Below are positions 45,992 through 57,300 of a stretch of DNA of 64,000 bases, in pieces; the stretch's first letter is position 1; each line of letters begins with the position of its first letter. The notes under the pieces were generated by a model. That model ran no database searches, had not been told where the DNA came from, and worked only from the letters and a program-made list of their open reading frames with translations. This DNA comes from Physcia stellaris. Its lineage: Eukaryota; Ascomycota; Lecanoromycetes; Caliciales; Physciaceae. The DNA is taken from NCBI GenBank assembly GCA_018902385.1, contig JABSSW010000068.1, forward strand, positions 62,001-126,000, in the 5' to 3' direction. The translations under genes were made by a program, and so were the position numbers.

Positions 45992-46787
45992 TCAATACAG
46001 GAAGAGCCTGTCTCGGGCATCTTGCACCACCCATGCCAATCCACTCTCTAAATTCTCGCCCGTGATCGCGCTGCATCCTATGACAGTCCACTTATGCGTC
46101 TTGATAACGTCCAGTTGCAGCTCCTGCGGATTGTCAGCATGATCGCAAGCACGCAAACAGCATTTTCTCGTAGATTACCCTCCGTATCTCCTCCTCGCCC
46201 ATACATCCAGCTATGTCGGTCTTGTTCGAGAAAACCAGCAAGCTTGCGCCCATCAAACGCTGCATCTGTGAGCCCTGACATATTCTTCGGCCGCTGGACC
46301 AACCTCTTCGAGCAGCAAGCCGGCTAACTCTTCTCGACAATCCCTAATGCGCAAACGATCTGTCGCATCCACAACCCAAATGAGGGCATCTGTCTTCTCG
46401 AAATAGTTCCTCCAGTAGGAACGGAGTGTCTTCTGGCCTCCGACATCCCCTGCGCACAGCTAAGCGTCGCCTTTCACTGGAAACAAGATGGATCTCGTAC
46501 TTACAAACGTTTAGCTTGTACCTGCGCGCACCCTGGGTCAGTGATCTGAGGACTGAATGAAAGTGATTCTCTCACCCTTGATAATCGATCGTCTTGATGA
46601 TGAAGCCGAGAGTTGGGCTCACGGTGCTCACATCCTCGTTCATTACGCGCTTGACGATGGTTGTTTTGCCAGCATTGTCTAATCCTCTGCTAATGTCAAT
46701 ATTACCCTCGACTCGCTGAGAACCTTACAGCATTAATATTCTCATTTCCTTGTCCTTCAGACGGGCTTTCCGTAGAATTGATAACAT
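45992..46787 (-). CDS. ARL2-type small GTPase, 181 aa
   Basis: Six exons: 46787-46729, 46686-46576, 46521-46505, 46449-46304, 46259-46179, 46123-45992, all in phase and totalling 182 codons. ARL2 (yeast CIN4) is an ARF-family GTPase that works with tubulin cofactors in microtubule assembly. N-terminus [20 protein letters not shown] is characteristic of ARL2. G motifs: GLDNAGKTT (P-loop), SPTLGF (switch I), WDVGGQKT (switch II), SNKTD and CSAITGE. The sixth residue block [20 protein letters not shown] is nearly identical across the family. There is no N-terminal Gly for myristoylation, as expected for ARL2. Exon 3 is only 17 nt (YKLNV plus split codons). Intron 4 is 44 nt, near the lower size limit. 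Confidence 0.93.
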
Positions 46788-48025
46788 CTTTGCAGGATAC
46801 CTAGTATCTTGAGGCGCACGAGGGTAGAGATTGCGACTAAACTTCACCTCGGCCTAACTTAATAGCCACCAAGACACATCCGTTTTTCATAATTCCACAG
46901 ATCGCCTCGTTGAGCCGACATGCTGATTCCGTAGTGGCATCCCGTCTTGAGTAAAAAAGCAAACCAAAGTCCATGGCCATGAAATTTGAAGCTAGCCCGT
47001 TTTTTTCGAGCCTTCCAAACTGGGTGGAACTCGGAAGGCGTCCTCGAAAAAGCATATCTCGACAATGAAGATGGAGACTTTGATGCCTCGAAGAAACGTT
47101 CAACAAAAGGATCAAACATTGAAGCCGAGTGCATCACCGTCATCGATCCATGAAACTCATTAAAGATAAGACAGACAAAACTAAAATAGGAATAAGCGAA
47201 GTGTATTGAATGGTCACCAAGATGTCCGTCTGGTACTGCATTCAAACATGAGGTCGATGGTTCTCAAATTCGGATTCGATGAACCTGATCAGCCAAGAGC
47301 AGTGGCGGTTGAAAAAGCTGTAAAGGCTAGGTAGGAGCAAGACTGTTAAAAGGAAAAGTAGAGCCAAACAAAAGTTGACCCCGAGAAAACATTACTGAAC
47401 CTAGCAACTGACGTTCAAGCGCCTCCGAAGCCAACTTCAGATAATCTTCGACAGAGCGTATCAAGAAAGCAGCCAGACCTCAACACCTTTGCAATCCAAT
47501 TATTCGCGTTGAGATCTGCGGTTCATACTCCGTACTAAATAAACACTACCAAACATCGATCAACTTCTAATCGTCAAAAGAGAGAGAAGTCCAAACGCAA
47601 GCAAGCGGGAAGTCCCACTCAAGCATCTAGCGAATTCTCGGGTCGAGGATTCAAGCCACTTTCGAGTTCATAAATCATTATTCATTTTCTATCATCTCTC
47701 ACAACTTTCAACATTCTGTATTTCATCATCGATAATAATTCTTCGAACGTTACCTTACAGCTGTCGCAGCTTTTGCTGAAATATTTGATGAACCCTAACG
47801 CGACTACAGGAGAAACAGAAACCCTAAGTCAAGAAAGCGGGAAATTCCGATCAAATATCACAACATCAAACTTTCATCTTTCATCATCTCTCCTAAATCT
47901 CAGCAGCTCACAATTCATGATCGATACCTGCTATAGTCTCGGATCTTACACTTTCTGAAGCTTTGCTTAGATATTTGGTGAACCCCAAACAGAACACACT
48001 ACTACAGGAGACATTGTCGGCCAGC
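46788..48025. promoter_or_regulatory. Divergent promoter region ARL2 / GNAT gene with long leader
   Basis: 1.2 kb between two divergent starts. No gene supported. Part of the right half appears duplicated (next entry). Confidence 0.4.
47640..48015 (+). repeat. Imperfect tandem duplication upstream of the GNAT gene
   Basis: Two related blocks about 190 bp apart. The best-conserved parts are gctgaaatatttgatgaacc (47774-47793) and gcttagatatttggtgaacc (47965-47984), each followed shortly by ctacaggaga, plus a tcatcatctctc / tatcatctctca segment before them. The copies are well diverged. Confidence 0.5.
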
Positions 48026-50804
48026 ATGCGTACTCACAGTCGAGGTGAACCAAACCTTTGCACTCGCTTTGTGAAGGCTTAACCAATGCAACACTAATGC
48101 TCTTTTGCATAGGAGCCGCCCATCCTCGACATGGCCAGACGACAATTCGTAGTAGGAAATTGCTTGATCCTAATAAATTCGAGACCGAAGCTCTACCGCG
48201 TGACTCGCGTGGATTTCAGCCGCGTGACTATTCGCAAACATCGGAAGCTGCCTCATCAGTCGTGACTGAGCAAAACCCTAGGACATTCACCAGCCCACAA
48301 GAGACTCTCAGCGGTGCGTCCGCTGTTCAACACCACATCATAGGCGAGCCTGGTACAGTCAACGACGACTCTCGAGCCAGCCGTACGATCGAAAATCCAG
48401 AGACGGCGATATCAAATCGGGTGATTCCACTGGCCAACAACGCAAGGAAAGCTAACCAAGCATCTCCTATGGCTCAATTTAGTGCCGCTAAGGCGCTGAC
48501 TAATGAGAGATCTAACGTAAGTCATACACATATTATTGACCACTGCTTCTTCCCACTGACGCCTCGACCGTAATAGGCCGGAATTCTGCCAGAAGATGTA
48601 AAGATTCTAGAACAATTGGATCAAAATGGCGGATTAGGAGCTTCAATGTGGGCACAACCGCCACAGAAGAGCCTCAGCAATCTACCAGGCCTTCGCCCAC
48701 ATCCTACTTCTCCCCCCAAGTGGGACAGTTCCAACGGTTTTAAGGTCTCAGATATTCGTGGACGATATTCAATCAACTTACTTCCAAAGTACGCCTTCAA
48801 CAATGGGGTCAAACCTAAAACCATCAACAAATCGATTGCTCCAACCAATGGCATTACAATGCCACCACGGGAAATTCTGTCTGCAGATACCAAAGATGCT
48901 AAGACTATAGCCCGTACGAGGGAAGAGCACAATAATACTGTTGTTGTCAGCGACGCTGTTGTCACGACCTCTCCCAAGCCTGTATCAACAGCCTCTACAC
49001 ACTATGTGCCCCCACATCTCCGTAAACAAAATAAGGTTACAGTGAACCGAGACGTGCCGCAACAACTTCCCGTATCTGAGCCTCAACAAAAGAATATAGA
49101 GGCTGCGAAAGCATCACATGACAAGAGTACTGAAGCCAACCCGGAGTCCTTCAATTTCCTCTCCACGAAGCCCTCAGCAACCAGGTCAACAGATTCTGCA
49201 CAGGATCAAGCTCCCATAACCGGCGTATCTCCGGTCATTATCTCTTCAAGCCCACTTGCTCCGACATCTCCACCCGCAGTGTCGCAATATAAGACTGAGA
49301 CATCAGCCTCTCACCATGCATCTCCAGTAATACTACCTAACATACAAGGTGAAGCTAATCTTGTCAGCGACTCGGCTAAGTTCATGAAGGAAATGGAGCA
49401 GGAGCTTCCCCACATCTTCGAGTACCAAAAGCCAAGCTAGCGTGGCCCGAATCTCAAGAAGAAGCAAAGCATCAAAAGCACAGCGTCCACGCTATGAACG
49501 CTGGGGGTAATGACAAAATGAGCAAGCCTGGTGAATTCGAGGCCACCTCACGTGAGAGTAAGGCCAGTGAAGCCTACGGGCCAACGGAAGAATTGGGGAA
49601 CGACATCGGCGAATTTGCTGCTTCTGCAGCTGCGCCCAACGTGATCTCTGTACCGAAGACCGAAAAGAAAGGTAAGGAAAAGGCTATCAATGGTTGGGAC
49701 AAGCCAATCGAACCCCCTCATGAATTGCTGGGCTGGGATGGGGCACGAGCTGAACCCAGTGAAGACTGGCAAGGTCGACCACGCCACCCTATACCTGCCG
49801 AAGAGCAACTGCAGAGACTGGAGTATTGGAACCAGGCGAATGAGCTCTCGGCCATTCAAAATTCCGCACATGTCGACACTGCTTCACCGGAATTCATACA
49901 GGGGGCTGGCGTTGCCGATGATGGCTCACTATCTAACGTACACTCAGAAGACGCTCACCGTACTTTCCGGTTACCGAATGATCCGTTGACTTTGGCGAAA
50001 GCTGATCAGACCGCGCAATCTGTCCTTGAAAAGCTCAATGTAAAGAGGCGTGAAGAGACACCACCTATGACAAAGCAGGAGAGGCGCGACTGTCGAGCAG
50101 CATGGAATCAACGTAACAAAGAATTCGCGGATATGCCAAATCCATACAAGCCGGCCGCAGATATCTACATTCGATCTGCTAAGACGTCTGATCTCCATCA
50201 GATCACCGACATCTACAATCATTACATTAAAACTTCAGCGGTAGCACTAGAACTTGACCCAATGACCCACAATCAATGGCGAGTGCGTATGGAGGACTGC
50301 CGTGAGGAGGGATTCGATATGTATGTTGCTGTCCAGAGAACAGCTTACGGTAATGGTCATTCTCGTAAGCATAGCTGCGAGCCGGTCTTCGGGTTCGCGT
50401 ACGCGGAGGACCAGAATGGTAGACGAAGTTCATGTCGCTATGCCGCGGTTGCCCAAGTCTACGTAAACTGGAAGCACTTACAGGTCGGTGTCGGACGATG
50501 CTTGTTGGATCGAGTCATGGCAATGCTAAACTTTAATCACTTTCCTAAGAAAGGTGTCGAGTGGGTGGGCGATATGCCACTCAAACAACGAGAGATCAAG
50601 AAAGTCCTGATCGAGATCCCCTATTGGGATGACAGCGACGAAGAGCGAGCACTCTTCACCATGGTGAAGAACGAAAAGACGGGGCAGATGGATCGAGTGC
50701 CGGGATGGAAGGCTAGATGGCTGGAGTCGGTTCAGTTCGAGTATGAGTGCACCGTCCGTGAGATCGGCTTCAAGAAGGCTTGCCTGGAGAAGGGAAAGAG
50801 GTAA
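48026..50804 (+). CDS. GNAT-fold acetyltransferase with long disordered N-terminus, about 883 aa
   Basis: Three exons: 48026-48044, 48113-48516, 48577-50804. The short first exon (MRTHSR) is preferred over the in-frame ATG at 48097 because a good intron (gtgaac ... tgcatag with a ctaat branch site) joins it in phase. About 680 residues are Ser/Thr/Pro/Asn-rich, with a YVPPHLRKQNK motif seen in several RNA-associated proteins. The C-terminal 210 residues are a GNAT domain: IYIRSAKTSDLHQITDIYNH at the start, VFGFAYAEDQNGR, and YVNWKHLQVGVGRCLLDRVM, which fits the acetyl-CoA-binding segment (GVGR in place of the usual Q/RxxGxG/A). Substrate unknown. One frame switch occurs at an A-run (49427-49430): one more A joins FEYQK to AKLAWPESQEEAK. 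I treat the gene as intact. Confidence 0.8.
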
Positions 50805-51496
50805 GGCATGCACTATCGAACGTGAAGAAAAACATACTGATCGAAACCCGTATTTAGCGTGAGCATTGCCAAATTCATGCTTGATACCTGGCTTGATATC
50901 TCCAGAAACCAAGACTCGCCGTAAAGTTGCGACCACACACGGAGCGATTACACTGCAGTGTAAGGGAGTTATAGGCAACTCGTCTATAAGCTCATTTCAG
51001 TAAGCTTTCAGAAGATATTCAATCTCTGTTTTCAGCATTTCTATCAAAAAGCCCATACCAGGTATGTTTAAAGGGAGCAACCAGCCACTATCCTTATCAG
51101 TCCGAGCAAACTTAGCGTACGGCATTTTTAGTCTGCTGTGGCTTTCTCAGGATAGACTGGAATCGGTGGCAATGATGGCAATGCACACATACAGCCTGGG
51201 TGTGCATTGCAAGGCCTTCGGCGCCACAGAAAAAGCGGTGGAGAAAATGGATAATCAGGAGCTTTCGTAGATTTCCTTTAGCAGTGAGTAAATAGCAATA
51301 ACTAGACCCATGAAAGGAATCAATTGCATGTCACTCACTAAGTTAATGACATCCCATCCGCGTGAAACAGCAGCACAAAGTGGTTTCTGGAAGTGAACCG
51401 CCAAGCCTCAAGCATTCTGATGCCAAGCCCGCATTATCAGACTTCTTTCCCTACCCAAGTGCTCTGTAACCACCTTTGAAACCTGAGGCTGCAACA
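50805..51496. other. Intergenic
   Basis: Between two plus-strand genes; no gene supported. The right part is the probable DRS1 promoter. Confidence 0.35.
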
Positions 51497-53938
51497 ATGG
51501 GGCTTGAATCATGGAAATCCGGCGGTAAAGATGATTTTGTGCTCACCATATCCGATAACGACGACTCCCTGCCTTTAGTGAACGAAGAGGACGATTCCCC
51601 TTCGGAAGCCCCACCAAAGCAGCTCCAAAGCAGCACGAAGCGCAAACGAGGCATAGAAGTGCCTGCGACCAATGGCGCGAGCAAGAAGGCTAAGAAGCAG
51701 AAGAAACAGAAAGATAATCAAGTTATTGAAAGAGGAGTCTCGGCAGAAGAGGAAAATCAAACGTGGGCAGCGGGGGGAAAGGACGATGGCACTATGGACT
51801 CGGACTTTGAGTTTCAGATAGGAGATGTAGATGACGGGGTTGTCGAGGACTTTGATGCCTGGGGAATGAATGGAGATGATTCTCGAAATCCAGATGGCAA
51901 TAAGAAGGGTGTGGATATTGAGGAGTTGATTGCGAGGCGGCGAAAGGGTGGAAGAGCAGAAAAAGAACACCCAGAAGGCAATGAGGAAAACGGCGAGATT
52001 ATTTCAGAAGGCGGCGATCATGATGCTTTTGAGGACGGAAGGGAAGAAGACTTGGTGGCCAGCGGGCCGAAGGACTCTGCATCCGAGGACGAAGACGAGA
52101 CACTGGCCGAAGATGGCTTTGGGATGGGGGCTACAGGGAGTGACGAGGAAGATATGCCTAATGGCATGATGAACAATGGCGAGTCAGATGCAACCTCGGA
52201 CGCTGAATCGATAGCAGAGCCAGTGCCACACCCTGAAGACGAAGCAACAGAAGCATCGTCTGTGGATGAAAAAGATGATCCAGAAGAACACGCTCGCCGC
52301 GAGGCTTTCTTCGCTCCATCAGAGACACCCACCACATCGACGACGTCCTCATTTCAGTCAATGTCTTTGTCACGTCCCATCCTTCGAGGTCTTGCATCAC
52401 TTTCGTTCACAACTCCTACCCCTATCCAGCAGAAAACCATTCCCATAGCACTGTTAGGCCGCGATGTCGTGGGTGGTGCAGTCACAGGTTCAGGTAAAAC
52501 CGCAGCCTTCATCATTCCGATCCTCGAACGACTCCTCTACCGCCCAAAGAAGGTCCCCACCTCCCGCGTGGCTATCCTCATGCCAACTCGCGAGCTAGCT
52601 GTTCAATGCTTCACGGTCGCCCGCAAGCTAGCGAGCTACACCGATATAACCTTCGCCCAACTAGTCGGCGGCTTCTCCCTCCGCGAACAAGAAGCCGTTC
52701 TTCGTTCTCGCCCCGACATAATCATCGCCACCCCCGGCCGCTTCATAGACCACATGCGCAATTCCGCCTCCTTCACCCTCGACACGCTTGAGATCCTCGT
52801 CCTCGACGAAGCAGATCGCATGCTGGAAGACGGCTTCGCGGACGAACTCAACGAAATGCTTACCACGATCCCCAAATCCCGGCAAACGATGCTCTTCTCC
52901 GCAACCATGACATCGCGCGTCGATGCCCTCATCCGCCTCGGCCTCCAGCGTCCCGTCCGCCTCGTCATCAACGAGCAGAAACACACCACCGTCGGAACCC
53001 TCGTCCAAGAATTCGTCCGCCTGCGCCCAGGCCGCGAAGAAAAACGTCTAGCCTACCTCCTCCATCTTTGCACGCACACCTACACCTCCCGCGTCATAAT
53101 ATTTTTCCGCCAGAAAGCCCTCGCACACCGCGTCCGCATCATCTTCGCCCTCCTCGATCTCCGCGCCGCCGAACTCCACGGCTCAATGACGCAGGAGCAG
53201 CGAATCGCCTCTCTCACCTCCTTCCGCGCCGGTACGGCAAACTATCTGCTCGCGACAGACGTTGCAAGCAGAGGACTCGATATCCCCGCCGTAAGCACCG
53301 TGATCAACTACACGGCCCCGCAGAACAGCACCATCTACCTGCATCGAGTAGGCCGGACCGCGCGCGCGGGACGAGAGGGCCGCGCGTGCACGTTGGCCGC
53401 TGAGCCGGACCGCAAGGTCGTCAAGGAGATCGTCAAGGCCGCGAAAGCGCAAGGCGCGAAAATCGTAGGTCGCACCGTCGACGCCGACGCTGTGGACGCC
53501 CTAGCGACGCGTATCGAGGCTCTGGAAGGGGAGATCGAGGCCGTGCTGCGGGACGAGAAAGAAGAGCGAGCGCTCCGCGGCGTGGAGATGCAGGTCCGGA
53601 AGGGAGAGAATTTGATGGAGCATGAGGCTGAGATCAGGAGTCGGCCGAAGCGGACGTGGTTTGAGAGTGAGAAGGAGAAGCGGGTTGCGAAGAGGAGGGG
53701 GTTGGAGGAGTTGAATGGGGTGGCGGGGAAGAAGGTGGGGGGTGGGAAGCTGAGTAATAAGGATAGGAAGAGGTTGGATGATACGAGGGAGAGGAAGGAG
53801 GGGGTGGTGTGGAAGAAGGGGAAGGGGGATGTTAGGGGTGGGCCGGAGAGGCCGAAGTCGAAGGTGAAGAAGGAGGTTAAGCGAGGTGGTGGTGGTGGTG
53901 GTGGAAAATCAAAAGCAAAGGGAGGTAAAAGGCGGTAG
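51497..53938 (+). CDS. DRS1: DEAD-box RNA helicase Drs1 (DDX27 family), 813 aa
   Basis: Single exon. ATG 51497 is the first Met of the frame and has an aacaATGG context. Drs1 is a nucleolar helicase needed for 27S pre-rRNA processing and 60S assembly. Acidic, Lys-rich N-terminus (residues 1-280) with [20 protein letters not shown] as a likely nuclear signal. Helicase core: Q motif [13 protein letters not shown], motif [29 protein letters not shown], motif [16 protein letters not shown], then [15 protein letters not shown] and [15 protein letters not shown]. The C-terminus is a very basic Lys/Arg/Gly tail ending in [17 protein letters not shown]. Third-position GC bias is strong in the core and differs from the G-rich tail. 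With SDO1 and RPS18 it is a third ribosome-biogenesis gene in the window, but they are not adjacent. Confidence 0.95.
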   Translation: MGLESWKSGGKDDFVLTISDNDDSLPLVNEEDDSPSEAPPKQLQSSTKRKRGIEVPATNGASKKAKKQKKQKDNQVIERGVSAEEENQTWAAGGKDDGTMDSDFEFQIGDVDDGVVEDFDAWGMNGDDSRNPDGNKKGVDIEELIARRRKGGRAEKEHPEGNEENGEIISEGGDHDAFEDGREEDLVASGPKDSASEDEDETLAEDGFGMGATGSDEEDMPNGMMNNGESDATSDAESIAEPVPHPEDEATEASSVDEKDDPEEHARREAFFAPSETPTTSTTSSFQSMSLSRPILRGLASLSFTTPTPIQQKTIPIALLGRDVVGGAVTGSGKTAAFIIPILERLLYRPKKVPTSRVAILMPTRELAVQCFTVARKLASYTDITFAQLVGGFSLREQEAVLRSRPDIIIATPGRFIDHMRNSASFTLDTLEILVLDEADRMLEDGFADELNEMLTTIPKSRQTMLFSATMTSRVDALIRLGLQRPVRLVINEQKHTTVGTLVQEFVRLRPGREEKRLAYLLHLCTHTYTSRVIIFFRQKALAHRVRIIFALLDLRAAELHGSMTQEQRIASLTSFRAGTANYLLATDVASRGLDIPAVSTVINYTAPQNSTIYLHRVGRTARAGREGRACTLAAEPDRKVVKEIVKAAKAQGAKIVGRTVDADAVDALATRIEALEGEIEAVLRDEKEERALRGVEMQVRKGENLMEHEAEIRSRPKRTWFESEKEKRVAKRRGLEELNGVAGKKVGGGKLSNKDRKRLDDTRERKEGVVWKKGKGDVRGGPERPKSKVKKEVKRGGGGGGGKSKAKGGKRR

Positions 53939-54386
53939 CTTGGTAGAGATTCAGCACTCACTGCCGATATCGCTCTTCTCCCGAGACCTCGTTCTATTCG
54001 TAGGGTCAGACCCATCTCCAATGGCGCCAGACAGCCAGAGTACGAACCCTTCCAGGGGCACCGAGCTGAACACCGAGCGCAGAGATGAATCAAGTATGCC
54101 ACAATCCCCTCGGCTGAATCTACATTTTGCTCAATCATCCGCTCCTAACAAGGTATACAAATTCCCCCCCAAATACAAACCCGATTCAAATCAGATCATC
54201 CAGAAAAAATCTAAAACTCCCTCCCATATTTTCCCCGGCGATGCATATATACACACAAACTCCCCACTAACTCGCACCGTCGGGCACGAAAATGCACGCT
54301 TTTAAGTCTCCCTTCCCCAAATCACGGCGCCTCTCCCGAACTCCTCAATCATAACATCATGCATCATCAAACCCCCGCGGGGATAT
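53939..54386. other. Convergent intergenic region
   Basis: Between DRS1 and CPS1/DIP2 3' ends. A plus-strand frame from ATG 54019 to 54305 has low-complexity sequence and is not accepted as a gene. Confidence 0.35.
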
Positions 54387-57300
54387 TTACATCGCGCTCC
54401 CATACCCCCCTCCATACCCGCTACCATCATACCTATTCCCCCTCCCACTGTTACTGCCCTCCGCAGCCCCACCAAGATCCATATGCCGAAGCGCTTCTTG
54501 GGGCCACTCGTCGTCGTCGTCGGTATCAGCATTAGCGACGCGGAGGCCGCCTCCGTTGGAGCGGGTGTATCCCGCGCCCACACCCCCACCGCCACCGCCA
54601 TCCCCGTACCCGCGCTGCGACCGCACGGACTGCTGCTGGCTCGGCAGCGTCCACAGATCCCCCTGCTCGCCTTGCGGGAGGGAGAGCGAGGGCTTGCGAT
54701 CATAGCGCGGATCCGGCGGTTCGGAGGCCGAGAAGTCGAATTCGTGCTGGTCGGTTTGGGGGAGGGGGGTTTCGGCATCGTCGCTGTAGGAGTAGTGCTG
54801 GTATTGGTCTGGGGGCGGGGAGGTGCTGTGGGAGAGCATACCCTTTGAGTAGCTTGGCCCGTCTGGGGAGGGGAGATGGAGCTCTGGGCCGGTGGAGAAT
54901 TGGTGCGTTCTTGATGCGTCGGTGGGGGGGTCGGCGAGGGGGAGGGGTGGGGATTCCACGATGGAGGATTCGTAGGGTGCTGGATCGGGCGTTTCTCGTG
55001 CGCCTGTGGGGAATCGGGTGGGTGTTTCCCGAGGCGCGGTCTCTACGTTCTTTAAACTGCTGCCTACCATTACACTTCCGCCTCTGCTGCGTCCTTCGTG
55101 CTCCGGTACCTCGGTGATCTGACTGTCTGCGGCGTCTGCGTCGCGGATGCTGAATTGCGCTATCGTCCCCATCTTCCTGGTAACCCATGAGGCGAGGATT
55201 TTGCCGCGCTGCTTTTCGCCGAGGCGAGAGCGCGGGAAATCGCCTTTCGCGACGAAGGCTACGATGTCCACTACGAGCTGGTGTTCGTTGAGAACGGCGT
55301 TGATGATTACGGGGACAATGGAGGCAAGGTAGGCGCGGCGCATTACTTCGACGAGGACAACGACGAAGCCACCGGCTTGGAAGACTGCGCTGTTGGGGAC
55401 ATAGAAGTTAGCGGAAATTTAACTATTTACTATTTGATAAGTGAACGGAGGGGAGGGGAATGGGGATAGGGCTTACCAGCCGCCGGGGAGGATGTTGCGG
55501 TGACACTTTTCGATAGAGTACTCGATGTCGAGTGGGAAGTGGCTGAGGCCGTTGACTTCGAAGGTTTCGCCAATACCACCGAGGACGAAGAGCACTTGCA
55601 TCTCGACTTGCTGACCGCCTGGACCTATTGGTCGTATGACGTTGTGCAAGAATCCCAAGTCTCCGGTCCGCACATAGGTGACGTGTGGGTCTCCGTCCAC
55701 TGTACGTCCGTTGAATCTTTCCGCGTCAAATGCATCTTTGGAGCCGTAAAATGACGTGACGCAAGCCTCTGACTGCACCCAGATCTCACCGTACTCGCCA
55801 ATGTGACATAACCGATTGGTTTCGGGGTTGACGATTGCTATTTGCGTGCTTACAGGGACCATACCGGAGTCTTGGACAAGGAGTGCGGAGGGATCAGTGT
55901 CGGGGTCGACAGGATAGACCAAGCCTCTCCTCAAGGCGCGGGTGTCGAGCCATAGCTCGATGGGCTCTATGCACATGTATGACCGTGAGGCTACCATGGG
56001 GTTGAGGACGTGGGAATAGATGGTATTTATGGCTGTGCGATCGAGACCTGTGCTGGCGAAGTGTAATCGCACTTTTTGGAAGACATCCACTCGAGGCCTG
56101 CCTTCGGTGGAGATCATCATGTTTTTAGCTCGTGAAGGGCAAATCCCTTGCCTGGCATCATGTTCATGGCATGATCGAGCATCTGGCCTGTCGCATAGGT
56201 GTCTTTGATCTTGTAGCGTGAAAGAGTGAGGAAGAGGGATTGAGGGTTCGACGCGAAGTCTACTGGCGATACAAGATATGTCGGAGCACCTAGTGTCTTG
56301 TAAGAACCAAGATAGACAAGGCTCGAGAGAATACTTACCAACAAAGACACCCATCAGGCAAGTATGGACAAATCCCAACCCACTCGTACTACGGACACAA
56401 CCAAGCACAGGTCTTGAACTCGTCATCTGGCAGGTTTCTTTCTGCACCTTGCATGTACCCATTATCGTGTCGTGGCCAAGCTGAACCGCTATCCGCCTCT
56501 GATCTGGTGTCCAGTAGGTCCAAATCATGACAGGGTAATTAGGCTGCACCCATGACGGCTTCATCGTGAAGCCCAAATCTCGACAGCCGCTGGATTGTCG
56601 AGGTGGTTTCGTGGTATTGAACGTCGAGGGCACGCCGACTCGGAGAACCTGAGCAGACTGCTTGATATGTTGTGACACGATCTTTTGCTTCAACAGGTGG
56701 TCTACATCAGCGTTAACCAGAACCGCCTTGACCTTGAAATCAGCAATCATATGTAGAAAGGCTGGCGCATCTTCATTGAGACGATTTTGGTCCAGTGGCG
56801 CCATCGGGATGGCTACAGCCCCAAGACAGAAGCAAGCGTGAACAGCATAGACAAAATCCTCCGAGTGCGTATACATGATAATTAAATGATCACCGGGTCG
56901 TATCTTGGCCTTATTTTGAAGGTACAAAGCCACCGCAGCAACTTTGGTATCAAACTTCTTCCAGGTGACGCCTTTGCCTTCTTTGCCTCGTCCGTCGATG
57001 GTACAATACGATAACTCTTCGGCTTGCCTTGCGACTCGCCATTGCAATAAATCTACGATGCTTGAGAAGTTGTTGAGCGGAGTCGAGGTCCTGTCATCGA
57101 TTACGACTTCTCGGTAGTCGACGCCGGAATACTGTTTGTCCTGCATTGAAAGGATCTCCTGCCTGGCTGAAGTAGAGACTGGTGACCAGATACCTCCAAC
57201 TGGGTCAACACCGAGAGGTAGGTTCAAGACCGCTCGTTCAACCCCGAACTTGACATGCACACAAGGTAGCGAGCCCATGTCAAATTCCCTTCGGCAGAGC

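Noticed and set aside
54019-54305. Plus-strand ORF downstream of DRS1
   Set aside because: Low-complexity, no domain, lies between two convergent 3' ends; more likely UTR sequence.
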